Positions 38,100 through 45,699 of a stretch of 64,000 bases of DNA are shown here, piece after piece. The translations under genes were made by a program, and so were the position numbers. Numbering within the stretch: the stretch's first letter is position 1; every line of letters starts with the position of its first letter. Source of the stretch: Pseudanabaena biceps. GTDB taxonomy: Bacteria > Cyanobacteriota > Cyanobacteriia > Pseudanabaenales > Pseudanabaenaceae. The stretch is taken from assembly GCA_013361095.1 (NCBI GenBank), contig JAATWA010000004.1, forward strand, positions 103,520 through 167,519, given 5' to 3'. The notes below the pieces were generated by a model. The model made no database searches. It was given only the letters and a program-made list of their open reading frames with translations, and was not told the origin of the DNA.

Positions 38100-38585
38100 C
38101 TAAATCGGCTTGTTTAATTGCTTTGGTTGCTTGATCCTGTTTGTCTTGGTGGGAAATTCGCGCACGTTTCCATACCCATCCCTTTTTTTTAGTAGTTTCC
38201 TAATTCGGTCACTACTTAGGCTTACTTGTCTTTCTTCTTGAAGCTTCGCAGATAATTGCTGACTGTTGTATACCTGACCATCTTTTTCCAGACAGGTTTC
38301 TATATATTTCAGGTCTTCCTCTTGCCATTGTTTCGGTCTACCTGTTTTCGGTAAGTCATACAAACCTTTTTCCCCATCCCGTTTCCATCTTTGGATGATT
38401 TCGCGGACGGTTTGTTCATGCCACTCGAAATATTCAGCTATTTGGGCGACTTTCCACCCATGACTACTCAGTCGCATCGCTTCGGCTCTTTGCTTTACTC
38501 GTTTTCCTGTTTCTTTACTTTGGCTGATTTCTAGCAGTCTTTTGTCTTCTTCTATACTCAGTTTTACTTTTAGGGCGGCTGGCAT
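38100..38585 (-). CDS. IS630 transposase, helix-turn-helix part (upstream frame)
   Basis: 161 residues with two helix-turn-helix units (KVAQIAEYFEWHEQTVREII and the SAKLQEERQVSLSSDRIRKL region). After RIRKLLKK the frame crosses eight A residues and then reads nonsense to a stop. Slipping back one base at the tract gives KGWVWKRARISHQDKQDQ and joins the DDE part. Programmed -1 shifts on A-tracts are known in IS families, including IS630 members, so this may be regulation rather than decay. Confidence 0.85.
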   Translation of the reverse strand: MPAALKVKLSIEEDKRLLEISQSKETGKRVKQRAEAMRLSSHGWKVAQIAEYFEWHEQTVREIIQRWKRDGEKGLYDLPKTGRPKQWQEEDLKYIETCLEKDGQVYNSQQLSAKLQEERQVSLSSDRIRKLLKKRDGYGNVREFPTKTNRIKQPKQLNKPI

Positions 38586-38625
38586 CTTTTTGGCGCGTTA
38601 CTCAACTTTTTTATCTTAACTTTTC

Positions 38626-39378
38626 GGCGTTGCAGGATAAAGTATGAATCATGGAGAGAACAGGACAGAAGAGTCATGAAGATAATGAATCAGGAGTCGC
38701 ACAGAATAACGCAACATTTCTAAAGACTTTGAATAACAGAAGGTTTTACGGTGCAATCTTGCTAGATAGTGGCGTAACCGAGAGTTTTCACCCTCAACTC
38801 GAGTCATGTATGTTTTGCTAATAATCTGATCACCATCAGGGATATAGCTTGGATATACAGTCCAACCGTCAGTGACATAGAAATAGCATTGCCATGCTGC
38901 CACAATTGCCCATAATGGCTCAAAAGTCTCAGCACTATGATCGCCTAAAGCCCAAGCTAGGATGCCCTTACGAAAATGGTCTACTGCTGTCCATACCCAA
39001 ATCTTGTTTTTTTTTGAGCCGACAAATGTTTCCAGCTCATCCAATTCGCCAACATTGGGGACATTTTCGGGGGCGATTGAATCGGGTAACTTCTTACCTT
39101 TTTGTTTAACCCAATCAATGACTGTGGTGTGATGTACTCCCATCACTCTCTCAATAGCCCTGAATCCCATGCCATTGAGATACATCTTCAGGCAAGTTTG
39201 TTTTGTCGTTTCTGGGAACGCTTTGGTTTGTTCACTGGGATTTATAAACTGTCGTCCACATTCAGCACAAATGTGATTTTGTTTTCCTTGCTTAATTCCA
39301 TTTCTGCGTATGTGATCTGACCCGCACTTTGGACATTTCATCGCTCTTGCTTCAACTCATACTTTATTATGCAACGCC
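38626..39378 (-). mobile_element. IS1 family element inserted in the IS630
   Basis: A 753-base element whose ends read GGCGTTGCAGGATAAAGT (left) and GGCGTTGCATAATAAAGT (reverse complement of right). It has a perfect 8-base target duplication AACTTTTC (38618-38625 and 39379-39386). It sits upstream of the IS630 transposase gene, between that gene and the element end, so it may have separated the transposase from its promoter. Confidence 0.93.
38649..39341 (-). CDS. IS1 family transposase, single frame
   Basis: A 230-residue protein of the same type as the one at 6541-7230 but clearly diverged. It shows zinc ribbon CPKCGS and CAECGRQF, HTH GFRAIERVMGVHHTTVIDWV, catalytic DELETFVGSKKNKIWVWTAV, and RKTFCYSKSLEMLRYSVRLL. 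Intact and inside clean inverted repeats, so possibly active. Confidence 0.93.
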   Translation of the reverse strand: MKCPKCGSDHIRRNGIKQGKQNHICAECGRQFINPSEQTKAFPETTKQTCLKMYLNGMGFRAIERVMGVHHTTVIDWVKQKGKKLPDSIAPENVPNVGELDELETFVGSKKNKIWVWTAVDHFRKGILAWALGDHSAETFEPLWAIVAAWQCYFYVTDGWTVYPSYIPDGDQIISKTYMTRVEGENSRLRHYLARLHRKTFCYSKSLEMLRYSVRLLIHYLHDSSVLFSP

Positions 39379-39463
39379 AACTTTTCTTTGGTCTACCTAC
39401 TTAGGTGTTCTTATTAAAACTCTTATGAATGACTTTTCTCTTTCTAAAGCCAATGTTTTATAA

Positions 39464-39761
39464 ATATCTTGAGCAGTCTATTCCGTTATGAGATTCTAAT
39501 CCGTCCAACCTTTTATAGGAGAGGATTTCAAACGATTTTAAAATCCTTAACCTACTTTTTCGTTCCAATGCCACTCCCCCCCAAGCTACAACGGCTAAAA
39601 AACATGGCTAAAAAATAATCACTAATGCAAGTAATTAGCAATAATTTGTTGTAAGCTATGTTTTACGATCGCAATTATCTAGCCCTAATAAAGTGATTAT
39701 TTAGCGATCGCCCCATCAAGTTAGCCTCCTAAAATAAACCCAAAATCATTCTCTAAGGTCA
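39464..39761. other. Non-coding upstream region of exbB
   Basis: No gene or clear promoter pair is seen. It is AT-rich with one HIP1 octamer near 39704. The preceding bases are the end of the serine recombinase remnant. A weak AAGG precedes the exbB start. Confidence 0.5.
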
Positions 39762-40418
39762 ATGTCCAAACTATTCGATACGCTTGTTGCAGGCGGGATT
39801 ACAATTATCCCCCTCATGATTTGTTCTTTTCTAGTCGTTACCTTAGCGATCGAGAGGGCAATTTTTTGGTCCCAGATCAAAAAGCAACAGAAGCGTATTA
39901 TCAAAACTGCACTGAACATCTATCAAGAAGCTCCCGCTCAAGCTGAAGAGTTTTTGCAACAACATATCGATTTACCGATCACCCGCATTTATTTAGAAGC
40001 TCTATCCATTCCCAACGCTACACCCACCGAATTTGTGCTTGCTCTTGACTCAAGGACACAATCAGAAATTCCTAAACTTAAACGCTTCAATAATATCTTT
40101 GAAATTATTGTGGGACTCGCTCCTTTATTAGGATTACTTGGTACTGTAACTGGTTTGATTACTTCCTTTGCTTCTCTCACTTTAGGTGATATAGGTGGCT
40201 CAAAGTCCCTTAATGTTACAGGTGGCATCAGTGAAGCTCTTATTTCCACTGCGGTGGGATTGGTTGTGGCAGTAATAGCTTTGATTGCTGCAAGTATCTT
40301 TCGATCGCTTTATGCTCAACAGATTGCTTATTTTGATGAATGCTGCACTCAACTAGAGCTACAACATTTGCGATCGCATCGTCAACAGGCTCATCAACAG
40401 GTGAATACCCATGTCTAG
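39762..40418 (+). CDS. exbB: ExbB/TolQ/MotA family proton channel protein
   Basis: A 218-residue inner-membrane protein. The first transmembrane helix is at residues 10-28, then a cytoplasmic loop, then two helices in PLLGLLGTVTGLITSF and STAVGLVVAVIALIAASIF. Those two are the conserved ExbB/TolQ core that lines the proton path. With ExbD and TonB it energises outer-membrane receptors, here most obviously the siderophore receptor at 20 kb. It overlaps exbD by eight bases. Length is typical for the short ExbB form. Confidence 0.93.
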   Translation: MSKLFDTLVAGGITIIPLMICSFLVVTLAIERAIFWSQIKKQQKRIIKTALNIYQEAPAQAEEFLQQHIDLPITRIYLEALSIPNATPTEFVLALDSRTQSEIPKLKRFNNIFEIIVGLAPLLGLLGTVTGLITSFASLTLGDIGGSKSLNVTGGISEALISTAVGLVVAVIALIAASIFRSLYAQQIAYFDECCTQLELQHLRSHRQQAHQQVNTHV

Positions 40419-40839
40419 AAAACTACGCCGCCGATACGAAGCTGAGATGGCAAATCAGCCCTTAGAAATCAAGAACCTTTTGCCGCTCATGGATGTAATT
40501 TTTGCGCTGTTGACGTTTTTTGTACTTTCCTCATTATTTCTAAATCGTACTGAAGGTTTACCCGTAGATTTGCCCAAAGCGCAATCTGGTGTAATGCAAA
40601 AAACACCTGCTCGCGCCACAATCAGCGTTAATGACAAGACAGAAATATTTTTAAACAAACAAAAAATTGGTATTACCGAAGTAAGCGATCGCGTCAAACA
40701 ATTACTAACCCCCAACCAAGATCTAATCGTGGTTCTTAACGCTGATCGTGCTGTACAACATGGGGACGTTATTCAAATCATGGATCAACTGCGCCAAATT
40801 CCTCGCGTCAAAATGGCGATCGCCACCAAAGGAAGTTAA
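40411..40839 (+). CDS. exbD: ExbD/TolR family biopolymer transporter
   Basis: A 142-residue protein with one N-terminal membrane helix (NLLPLMDVIFALLTFFVLSS) carrying the conserved proton-binding aspartate in PLMDVIF. The periplasmic domain has VDLPKA and a C-terminal LNADRAVQHGDVIQIMDQL. Reading is coupled to exbB through the eight-base overlap. Partner of ExbB and of the TonB protein encoded 81 bases downstream. Confidence 0.93.
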   Translation: MSRKLRRRYEAEMANQPLEIKNLLPLMDVIFALLTFFVLSSLFLNRTEGLPVDLPKAQSGVMQKTPARATISVNDKTEIFLNKQKIGITEVSDRVKQLLTPNQDLIVVLNADRAVQHGDVIQIMDQLRQIPRVKMAIATKGS

Positions 40840-40920
40840 TCGTGCGTAGTCATTGCTTATTTTTAAATCAAAAACACTGAATACTGACGACTAGATAACG
40901 ACTAATTAGAAGATAAACCT

Positions 40921-42189
40921 ATGAAAATATCTAAACCTGCTGATGACCATTTAAAAGAAGAAAATCGAGCCTTAGCATCCTTATTGTTCATAGGTTTTGT
41001 CGGCTCTACTTGTGTTCATGCTGCTGTAATGATTACTCCAATCCCAACTTTATGGAGTCCTGTTAGTAATGAACTCGATGATACGATAGAAGTCATCGTT
41101 GACGAGACCTCAACACCTGAGGAGAAAAAATCTGAACAGGAAATAGCAGAAATCCCTAAAAAAATAGAAGAACCAGAGCCAGTTAATAATATAGAACCCA
41201 GTCAACCTATTGAGGCGGCTCCTGTCGCGATCGCCCTCGCCCCTGAAAACACAGTATCTCCAAAAGAAGGAAAAGAAGACGCCGCCCCTGATAGTCTTAA
41301 ACCTCTAATCACATCAGGAGTAAGCGATACAAAAATTCAGTCTGGTGGTGGCCCCATCATTGCTAAAGATGGAATTGGTTCTGGATTTGGTAATGCGAAG
41401 ATTCCCACAGGATTTGTATTAGGTGGCAAAATTAATGGCAATCCTAATGGCTCTAAAAATGGAGTTATCAATGGCATTATTAATGGCAACCCTAACGGAA
41501 AAGCTACACAAACCAACGCGATCTTACCGACGATCCCTGTGCCTAGTCAGTCAAACAACAATCCGCCACCAAAACTCGAATGTCTCAGTTGTCCCAAGCC
41601 CCAATATCGCGGTAAAGAAGGTACTCCTAGAGTGACCTACGATATTGGACCTGATGGCAGAGTTAGCAATGTCCGCTTACGCCAATCTAGTGGTGATGCT
41701 CAAACTGATCGCGAAACCCTTGAGGCAATGAGCAAATGGCAGTTTAACCCCCAAACAATTCCTGAAGGCGGAAGAAATAATGTCAAAGTGCGTGTCACCT
41801 TTGAAGAAGAAGGTTCAAAGTTTCAACGCGAAAATGAAGATCGTCGTCGTCAGGAAGCTGAACAATTAGCAGCTCAGCAATCAGAACAAAGAAGATTGGC
41901 AGAAGAAAGTCGCCAAAGGGAAGTGGAATTAGCAAAACCCACAGCCGTGACCACTCCAGTTACTCCCGAACCAGTGTCTCCATCTCCAGTCATCAATCCA
42001 ACTTTGCCAGTTGAGCCAGTAACAGCACCAACTGCCATTGAACCACCTACAGATACTTCTAGTCCTGTTTCTACTCCTGCTGTTGATCCATTACCACCGC
42101 CACCTATTGTCGATAATGCACCTCCCCCTCCAGAACCTCCCATCGAGCCTGTAAGGGACGAGCAGGAAAATAAAGTACCACTAAATTAA
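40921..42189 (+). CDS. tonB: TonB-like energy transducer with a long C-terminal extension
   Basis: 422 residues. A membrane anchor lies at about 18-40, then an acidic Pro/Glu-rich spacer (to about 125) and a Gly/Asn-rich repeat stretch with NGNPNG twice (about 165-195). The TonB domain is at about 222-300 (PQYRGKEGTPRVTYDIGPDG and LEAMSKWQFNP), preceded by CLSC. Unlike most TonB proteins it does not end there. A charged, probably coiled-coil segment (about 300-340) and an 80-residue Pro-rich tail follow. As third gene after exbB-exbD its role in powering the siderophore receptor is clear; the tail is unexplained. Confidence 0.88.
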   Translation: MKISKPADDHLKEENRALASLLFIGFVGSTCVHAAVMITPIPTLWSPVSNELDDTIEVIVDETSTPEEKKSEQEIAEIPKKIEEPEPVNNIEPSQPIEAAPVAIALAPENTVSPKEGKEDAAPDSLKPLITSGVSDTKIQSGGGPIIAKDGIGSGFGNAKIPTGFVLGGKINGNPNGSKNGVINGIINGNPNGKATQTNAILPTIPVPSQSNNNPPPKLECLSCPKPQYRGKEGTPRVTYDIGPDGRVSNVRLRQSSGDAQTDRETLEAMSKWQFNPQTIPEGGRNNVKVRVTFEEEGSKFQRENEDRRRQEAEQLAAQQSEQRRLAEESRQREVELAKPTAVTTPVTPEPVSPSPVINPTLPVEPVTAPTAIEPPTDTSSPVSTPAVDPLPPPPIVDNAPPPPEPPIEPVRDEQENKVPLN

Positions 42190-42252
42190 CGAAGCCTCGA
42201 ATTTCCAGATTTTCTTTTTTGGTACTTTATTAATTACTATGTCCCTAACTAT

Positions 42253-42319
42253 GCCCAAAAAGTCTCCATAGAAAAAAGTGGCACTTTGTGCCACTTTTTT
42301 CTATGGAGACTTTTTGGGC
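42253..42319. terminator. 32-base perfect inverted repeat, bidirectional terminator
   Basis: Arms 42253-42284 and 42288-42319 are exact reverse complements around TTT. The stem includes an A-run on one side and a T-run on the other, so transcripts from either direction meet a stem followed by U residues. It lies between the convergent tonB and bacterioferritin genes. Confidence 0.8.
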
Positions 42320-42340
42320 TAGAACTTACGAAAAGTTTTC

Positions 42341-42373
42341 AAAGCTAAAAATAGCGTAGCTATTTTTAGCTTT
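42341..42373 (-). terminator. Terminator of the bacterioferritin gene
   Basis: AAAGCTAAAAATAGC (42341-42355) and its exact reverse complement (42359-42373) enclose GTA. It begins four bases beyond the stop codon of the minus-strand bacterioferritin gene. Together with the larger hairpin beside it, two stems separate the convergent genes. Confidence 0.65.
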
Positions 42374-42377
42374 GGTA

Positions 42378-42845
42378 TTATGCTTGTGATTGCAGATAAT
42401 TTTGTAAACCAAGTTGCTCGATCAACTTGAGTTGCTTCTCTAGCCAATAGGCATGATCTTCTTCAGTATCCGTAAGAATACCCAACAAAATCTTGCGGCT
42501 TTGGTAATCCTGCTCACTCTCACAAATTGCGATCGCCTCTTTAAGATCAACAATTACCTTATATTCATAATCCAAATCATTCTGTAACATTTCTGGAACG
42601 GTCTTTCCGATCTTCATGCCATCTTGCTGTGAAAGGTCGGGTGTACCACCGAGAAAGAGAATCCGCTCAATCAATAAGGCTGCGTGTTGGGTTTCGTCCT
42701 GCATTTCATGATTGATGCGTTCATAGAGCTTATTCAATCCCCAATCTAAATACATCCGCGAGTGAGTAAAGTACTGATCACGCGCTGCCAATTCTCCACG
42801 CAACAACTTTGACAACTGCTGCAAAATCTTCTCACTACCTTTCAT
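42378..42845 (-). CDS. bfr: Bacterioferritin, ferroxidase-type subunit
   Basis: A 155-residue bacterioferritin. Compared with the E. coli protein, the di-iron ligands are kept: Glu in RGELAARDQYF, E and H in DETQHAALLIERI, Glu in the DLDYEY region, and E and H in TEEDHAYWLE. The residue equivalent to haem-ligand Met52 is Thr. It should therefore oxidise iron but not bind haem in the usual way. It lies 78 bases downstream of a second bfr that shows the opposite pattern, and both are transcribed the same way. Confidence 0.93.
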   Translation of the reverse strand: MKGSEKILQQLSKLLRGELAARDQYFTHSRMYLDWGLNKLYERINHEMQDETQHAALLIERILFLGGTPDLSQQDGMKIGKTVPEMLQNDLDYEYKVIVDLKEAIAICESEQDYQSRKILLGILTDTEEDHAYWLEKQLKLIEQLGLQNYLQSQA

Positions 42846-42923
42846 ACTTTTCCTCGATTATTTCTGAAATTGAAAATTAATATTTCTATAACTGATGACA
42901 TATTCCAGCAATTTGACCTCAAG

Positions 42924-43388
42924 CTAGATCATGGACTGCAAGAAATTAGGCAATCCCGAATTGTCAATTAGCCAAAGTTGAGACTCTAGCCAATCAATTT
43001 GTTCTTCCGTCTCTTCTACTAACTTCGCAAATAAATCACGGCTGACAAAATCTTGCTGAGTTTCGCAGATTACTACGGCGGCTTTCAGTCCATCCCGAAT
43101 TTCTGTACATAGGGTTAGATCATTTTGTAATAACTCAGGTACATCTTCCCCAATCATCAATTTACCCAGGTTTTGCAAATTGGGCAGCCCTTCTAAAAAA
43201 AGCACCCGCTCGATTAGCTCATCCGCCAGTTTCATCGCTTTGATTGAATAACGATATTCGCGATCGTTGAGTTGATTCAATCCCCAGTTTTTACACATCC
43301 GTGCATGGAGAAAGTATTGGTTAATTGCCGTCAGTTGCACCTTGAGTGCTTCGTTTAACTGAAGCTTCACATCTGAGTTTCCTTGCAT
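42924..43388 (-). CDS. bfr: Bacterioferritin, haem-binding-type subunit
   Basis: A 154-residue bacterioferritin. It keeps the Met aligned with haem ligand Met52 (SIKAMKLADELIERV). It has lost most ferroxidase ligands: Glu18 to Gln (KVQLTAINQYF), Glu51 to Ala, His54 to Leu, Glu94 to Cys (DLTLCTE), and His130 to Gln (ETEEQIDWLE). The split of functions between two subunits is as described for Synechocystis BfrA/BfrB, which are thought to form mixed shells. First gene of the pair, with its start facing a divergent 285-base region. Confidence 0.93.
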   Translation of the reverse strand: MQGNSDVKLQLNEALKVQLTAINQYFLHARMCKNWGLNQLNDREYRYSIKAMKLADELIERVLFLEGLPNLQNLGKLMIGEDVPELLQNDLTLCTEIRDGLKAAVVICETQQDFVSRDLFAKLVEETEEQIDWLESQLWLIDNSGLPNFLQSMI

Positions 43389-43513
43389 TGCTCCACCTTA
43401 ATGAGTATTTTCCCATAGCGTTGGTGTTGAGCAAGGCTATGAGAAATGTCGTACTTAATCAATCTATCACCATATCTATGGGTGATCACATAAGCTGTCT
43501 CCAGTTTTTGATA

Positions 43514-43556
43514 CAGAAGACGAGTGGCGGCGCTTCGCGCCGCCACTCGTCTTCTG
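43514..43556. repeat. 20-base perfect inverted repeat with TTC loop
   Basis: Arms 43514-43533 (from CAGAAGACGAGT) and 43537-43556 pair perfectly around TTC. It lies between two divergent gene starts (bfr on minus, bfd on plus), which is the wrong place for a terminator of either. The GGCGCTTCGCGCC centre matches the style of hairpins at 22678 and 48611. Confidence 0.75.
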
Positions 43557-43673
43557 GTTTTTGCTTTATCCTCATGCAAATGGTGATAATTATGCTTGAC
43601 TAAATCTCATGCCATAGACAATAATAGGAATTAATTGCAATAAGATTGATCATTTTGAAAGAGTTAAAAACAA

Positions 43674-43847
43674 ATGTACGTATGTATTTGTCATGCAATA
43701 ACTGAAAAAGATATTCAAAAAGCTGTGAATAATGGAGCTTGCTCGATCATCAAGCTATCGGAGCTAACCATGCTCGGTACACAGTGTGGCAGTTGTACCA
43801 GGTATGCCAATCAAGTTTTAAACCAATGTGCGAGCAAATCTGCATAA
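43674..43847 (+). CDS. bfd: Bacterioferritin-associated ferredoxin
   Basis: A 57-residue [2Fe-2S] protein starting MYVCICHAITEKDIQKAV, with TMLGTQCGSCTRYANQVL. Cysteines at C4, C6 and the CGSC pair (38 and 41) are the four cluster ligands of the Bfd family. It reduces the ferric core of bacterioferritin so that iron can be released. The neighbouring bacterioferritin genes are on the opposite strand. The ATG at 43674 has only a weak GAAAGAG upstream. Its last 37 bases overlap the end of a convergent integrase remnant. Confidence 0.92.
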   Translation: MYVCICHAITEKDIQKAVNNGACSIIKLSELTMLGTQCGSCTRYANQVLNQCASKSA

Positions 43848-44131
43848 TATTTCAGAGTCCGCAGCACCTGATTCACCGAACTTAGTTCTAGTTCACGCTC
43901 TTTCAGCAAAAAAGTTTTAAATTGCGTCACTTTGCACCGTCTTACACCCACCCATGCGCGATCGGAGCAATCCATAAATATCCCCAAGTCAGCTTGATAA
44001 GCCTTACGACTCTTGGGCTGCAAAGACCTCGATGCTAAAAATTCATCAACCTTTGCTTGACGTAAATCTGTAGTGGCGATCGCTTTAGGCAGTTCACTAT
44101 AAATAACTAAAATTGGCTCTGGAATCGACAT
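43811..44131 (-). pseudogene. Tyrosine recombinase, N-terminal core-binding domain only
   Basis: 106 residues with VDEFLASRSLQPKSRKAYQA and KVTQFKTFLL, the SAM-like core-binding domain found at the start of XerC/D-type integrases. The catalytic domain (R-H-R-Y) is missing, and the frame ends inside the convergent bfd gene. It is either a truncated integrase gene or a fragment left by recombination. The start ATG at 44131 is 23 bases beyond the stop of the AAA ATPase gene on the same strand. Confidence 0.7.
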
Positions 44132-44154
44132 ATCTGTATCAATTGATTAGTTAT

Positions 44155-45699
44155 CTATCCACGAATCACAATAATCTCTCGACCTGCGGGACTAATGACA
44201 TTCTCAGTAGTAGTCCGATCGCTTAGCGGCGGCAAACCCTTTCGGCGATCGAAGATCACTAACCAACCTGTATCCAAACTCAATCCCGATAAATACTTAT
44301 CCAACTGCGGCAAACCTTCCTTAAGTGGATCTGGTCTTTTATCAGCCCATACCTTCAATTCCATCGCCAAAGTTACCTTACCATAGCGCAAACAGAGATC
44401 CATTCTTCCCGAACCAATCGCATATTCCCTTTCCAACGTGCCACCACCATTAACAACACGGTGCAAAAATGCCATCAATACAATATGAGGCGCAATCTCT
44501 GGATAGGGTGTACTGTCAAATAAAGGCTCTCCATGCTGCCGCCAGAATAATAAGAACGCTTCCAACAAGCGATCGGGCAAAAATTCACCTTGCTCGCTAA
44601 GCCAGACTGGTTGAAGATACCCAATAGAAGCAGTAGTTACATAGGCAAGCACTCTAGGAAGCACTTCCTGATAAATAGGATTAGCGATCGCCAAACCATT
44701 TTCGTTAGTACAAAGCCCTAAATCTAAAACGTAGCGAATATCATCCTGTGGTACATCTGGCAGTTCCTGCCCAGCGAGAATAGGCTGAATCACTGCTCTG
44801 ACTCGATCTTCTCTTAATCTCTCGGCAAGGCTATCCAGATGCGTATCTTGTCTCTTAATGAGTATTTCCTTCGCTTGATTCACTAACTCAGCAGTAATGG
44901 GAATAGCTGGATCTTTCGTAATATATTCAACAATTTCCTTAGCGATCGCATTCACCAACCAAGGCTGACCCTGCGTCAAATGAAATGCCAAATCGATAGC
45001 TTCAGGGGTAAAGACCTGTCCTGTGGCTTCTGTATGTTGGTGGTAGAGATTCCTCACATCCTCTAAAGTGAAGTTACTCAACGTAAAGGAGCGCACTTTG
45101 ATATTAAAAGGACTAGAAGTATTCAGCCGATCGCTTCCTCCTGACGCATATTTATAATCCCTCACATCTCGCATCCCCACCAATGCAACTGACTGCGGAA
45201 ATCCCTGCGGACGACGCGGAAATCCAGATCGGATTTGTCGCAGGACTGAAACCAAGGTCTCATCACTCAAAGCATCAATTTCATCAAGAAACACTGCTAA
45301 AGGGCGAGATGATTCTTGTGACCATGCTGCCAAAAAAGCACCGATTTGACGACCTGATTCTCCTAAAATTCCATGACTTGGCTGTAACTCTGGTGGTAAA
45401 TAAAATCTAATCGCATCCTGCCACTCATCTAATATGGCTCTCTCTGCCAACTCAGGATCGTGAGAAAACACAGCCCCAACTTCTAGAGATAGCATCACCG
45501 ACGTATATTGACCACTTGCACTTAATTCCTGTGCGAGAGTAATCATCGCTGTAGTTTTACCTACCTGCCTTGGCGCATGGATTACAAAGTAATTTTCTTG
45601 AGCAATTAGTTGCTTGATCGCAGGCAAGCGCTCAGTCGCTGACAACATGTAGTGAATATCAGCTTTACAAGGACCAGCAGTATTAAACCATTTTTGCAT
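44155..45699 (-). CDS. AAA ATPase with C-terminal PD-(D/E)XK nuclease-like domain
   Basis: A 514-residue protein. The N-terminal STAND/AAA-like ATPase has Walker A VIHAPRQVGKTTAMITLAQE near residue 44 and Walker B PLAVFLDEIDAL near 138, with SVALVGMRDVRDY as a sensor region. A helical middle part follows. Near residue 420-460 GRMDLCLRYGKVTLAMELKVW has the spacing of a PD-(D/E)XK core (D, then E-x-K). Cyanobacteria have many such AAA-plus-nuclease proteins of unknown role, often suspected in defence or mobile DNA. An integrase fragment lies directly downstream. Complete frame. Confidence 0.82.
   Translation of the reverse strand: MQKWFNTAGPCKADIHYMLSATERLPAIKQLIAQENYFVIHAPRQVGKTTAMITLAQELSASGQYTSVMLSLEVGAVFSHDPELAERAILDEWQDAIRFYLPPELQPSHGILGESGRQIGAFLAAWSQESSRPLAVFLDEIDALSDETLVSVLRQIRSGFPRRPQGFPQSVALVGMRDVRDYKYASGGSDRLNTSSPFNIKVRSFTLSNFTLEDVRNLYHQHTEATGQVFTPEAIDLAFHLTQGQPWLVNAIAKEIVEYITKDPAIPITAELVNQAKEILIKRQDTHLDSLAERLREDRVRAVIQPILAGQELPDVPQDDIRYVLDLGLCTNENGLAIANPIYQEVLPRVLAYVTTASIGYLQPVWLSEQGEFLPDRLLEAFLLFWRQHGEPLFDSTPYPEIAPHIVLMAFLHRVVNGGGTLEREYAIGSGRMDLCLRYGKVTLAMELKVWADKRPDPLKEGLPQLDKYLSGLSLDTGWLVIFDRRKGLPPLSDRTTTENVISPAGREIIVIRG

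Larger units (their letters stand above)
37520..39401 (-). mobile_element. IS630 family element carrying a nested IS1
   Basis: Ends CTAAGTAGCTAG (left, from 37517) and CTAAGTAGGTAG (reverse complement of right, to 39404) enclose the element, with TA duplicated at 37518-37519 and 39402-39403. Removing the nested IS1 (753 bases) and one 8-base duplication leaves about 1.12 kb, normal for IS630. The host site is a serine recombinase remnant whose frame is restored when the element is removed. Confidence 0.85.
37370..39463 (+). pseudogene. Serine recombinase C-terminal remnant interrupted by IS630
   Basis: The first piece (37370-37519) reads LGALVEFETEIRSEQSLDG, then KAKESGIHFGRKKCLSANQI up to RVRREL. 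The second piece (39404-39463) reads GVLIKTLMNDFSLSKANVL and stops. Joining them at the duplicated TA gives one continuous frame typical of resolvase/invertase C-termini: the end of the catalytic domain, the FGRK linker and the helix-turn-helix. The N-terminal catalytic serine region is missing, so the gene was already broken. Confidence 0.82.

Noticed and set aside
41874..42143. Gly/Ser/Val-rich frame opposite the tonB tail
   Set aside because: Antisense shadow of the Pro-rich repeats.
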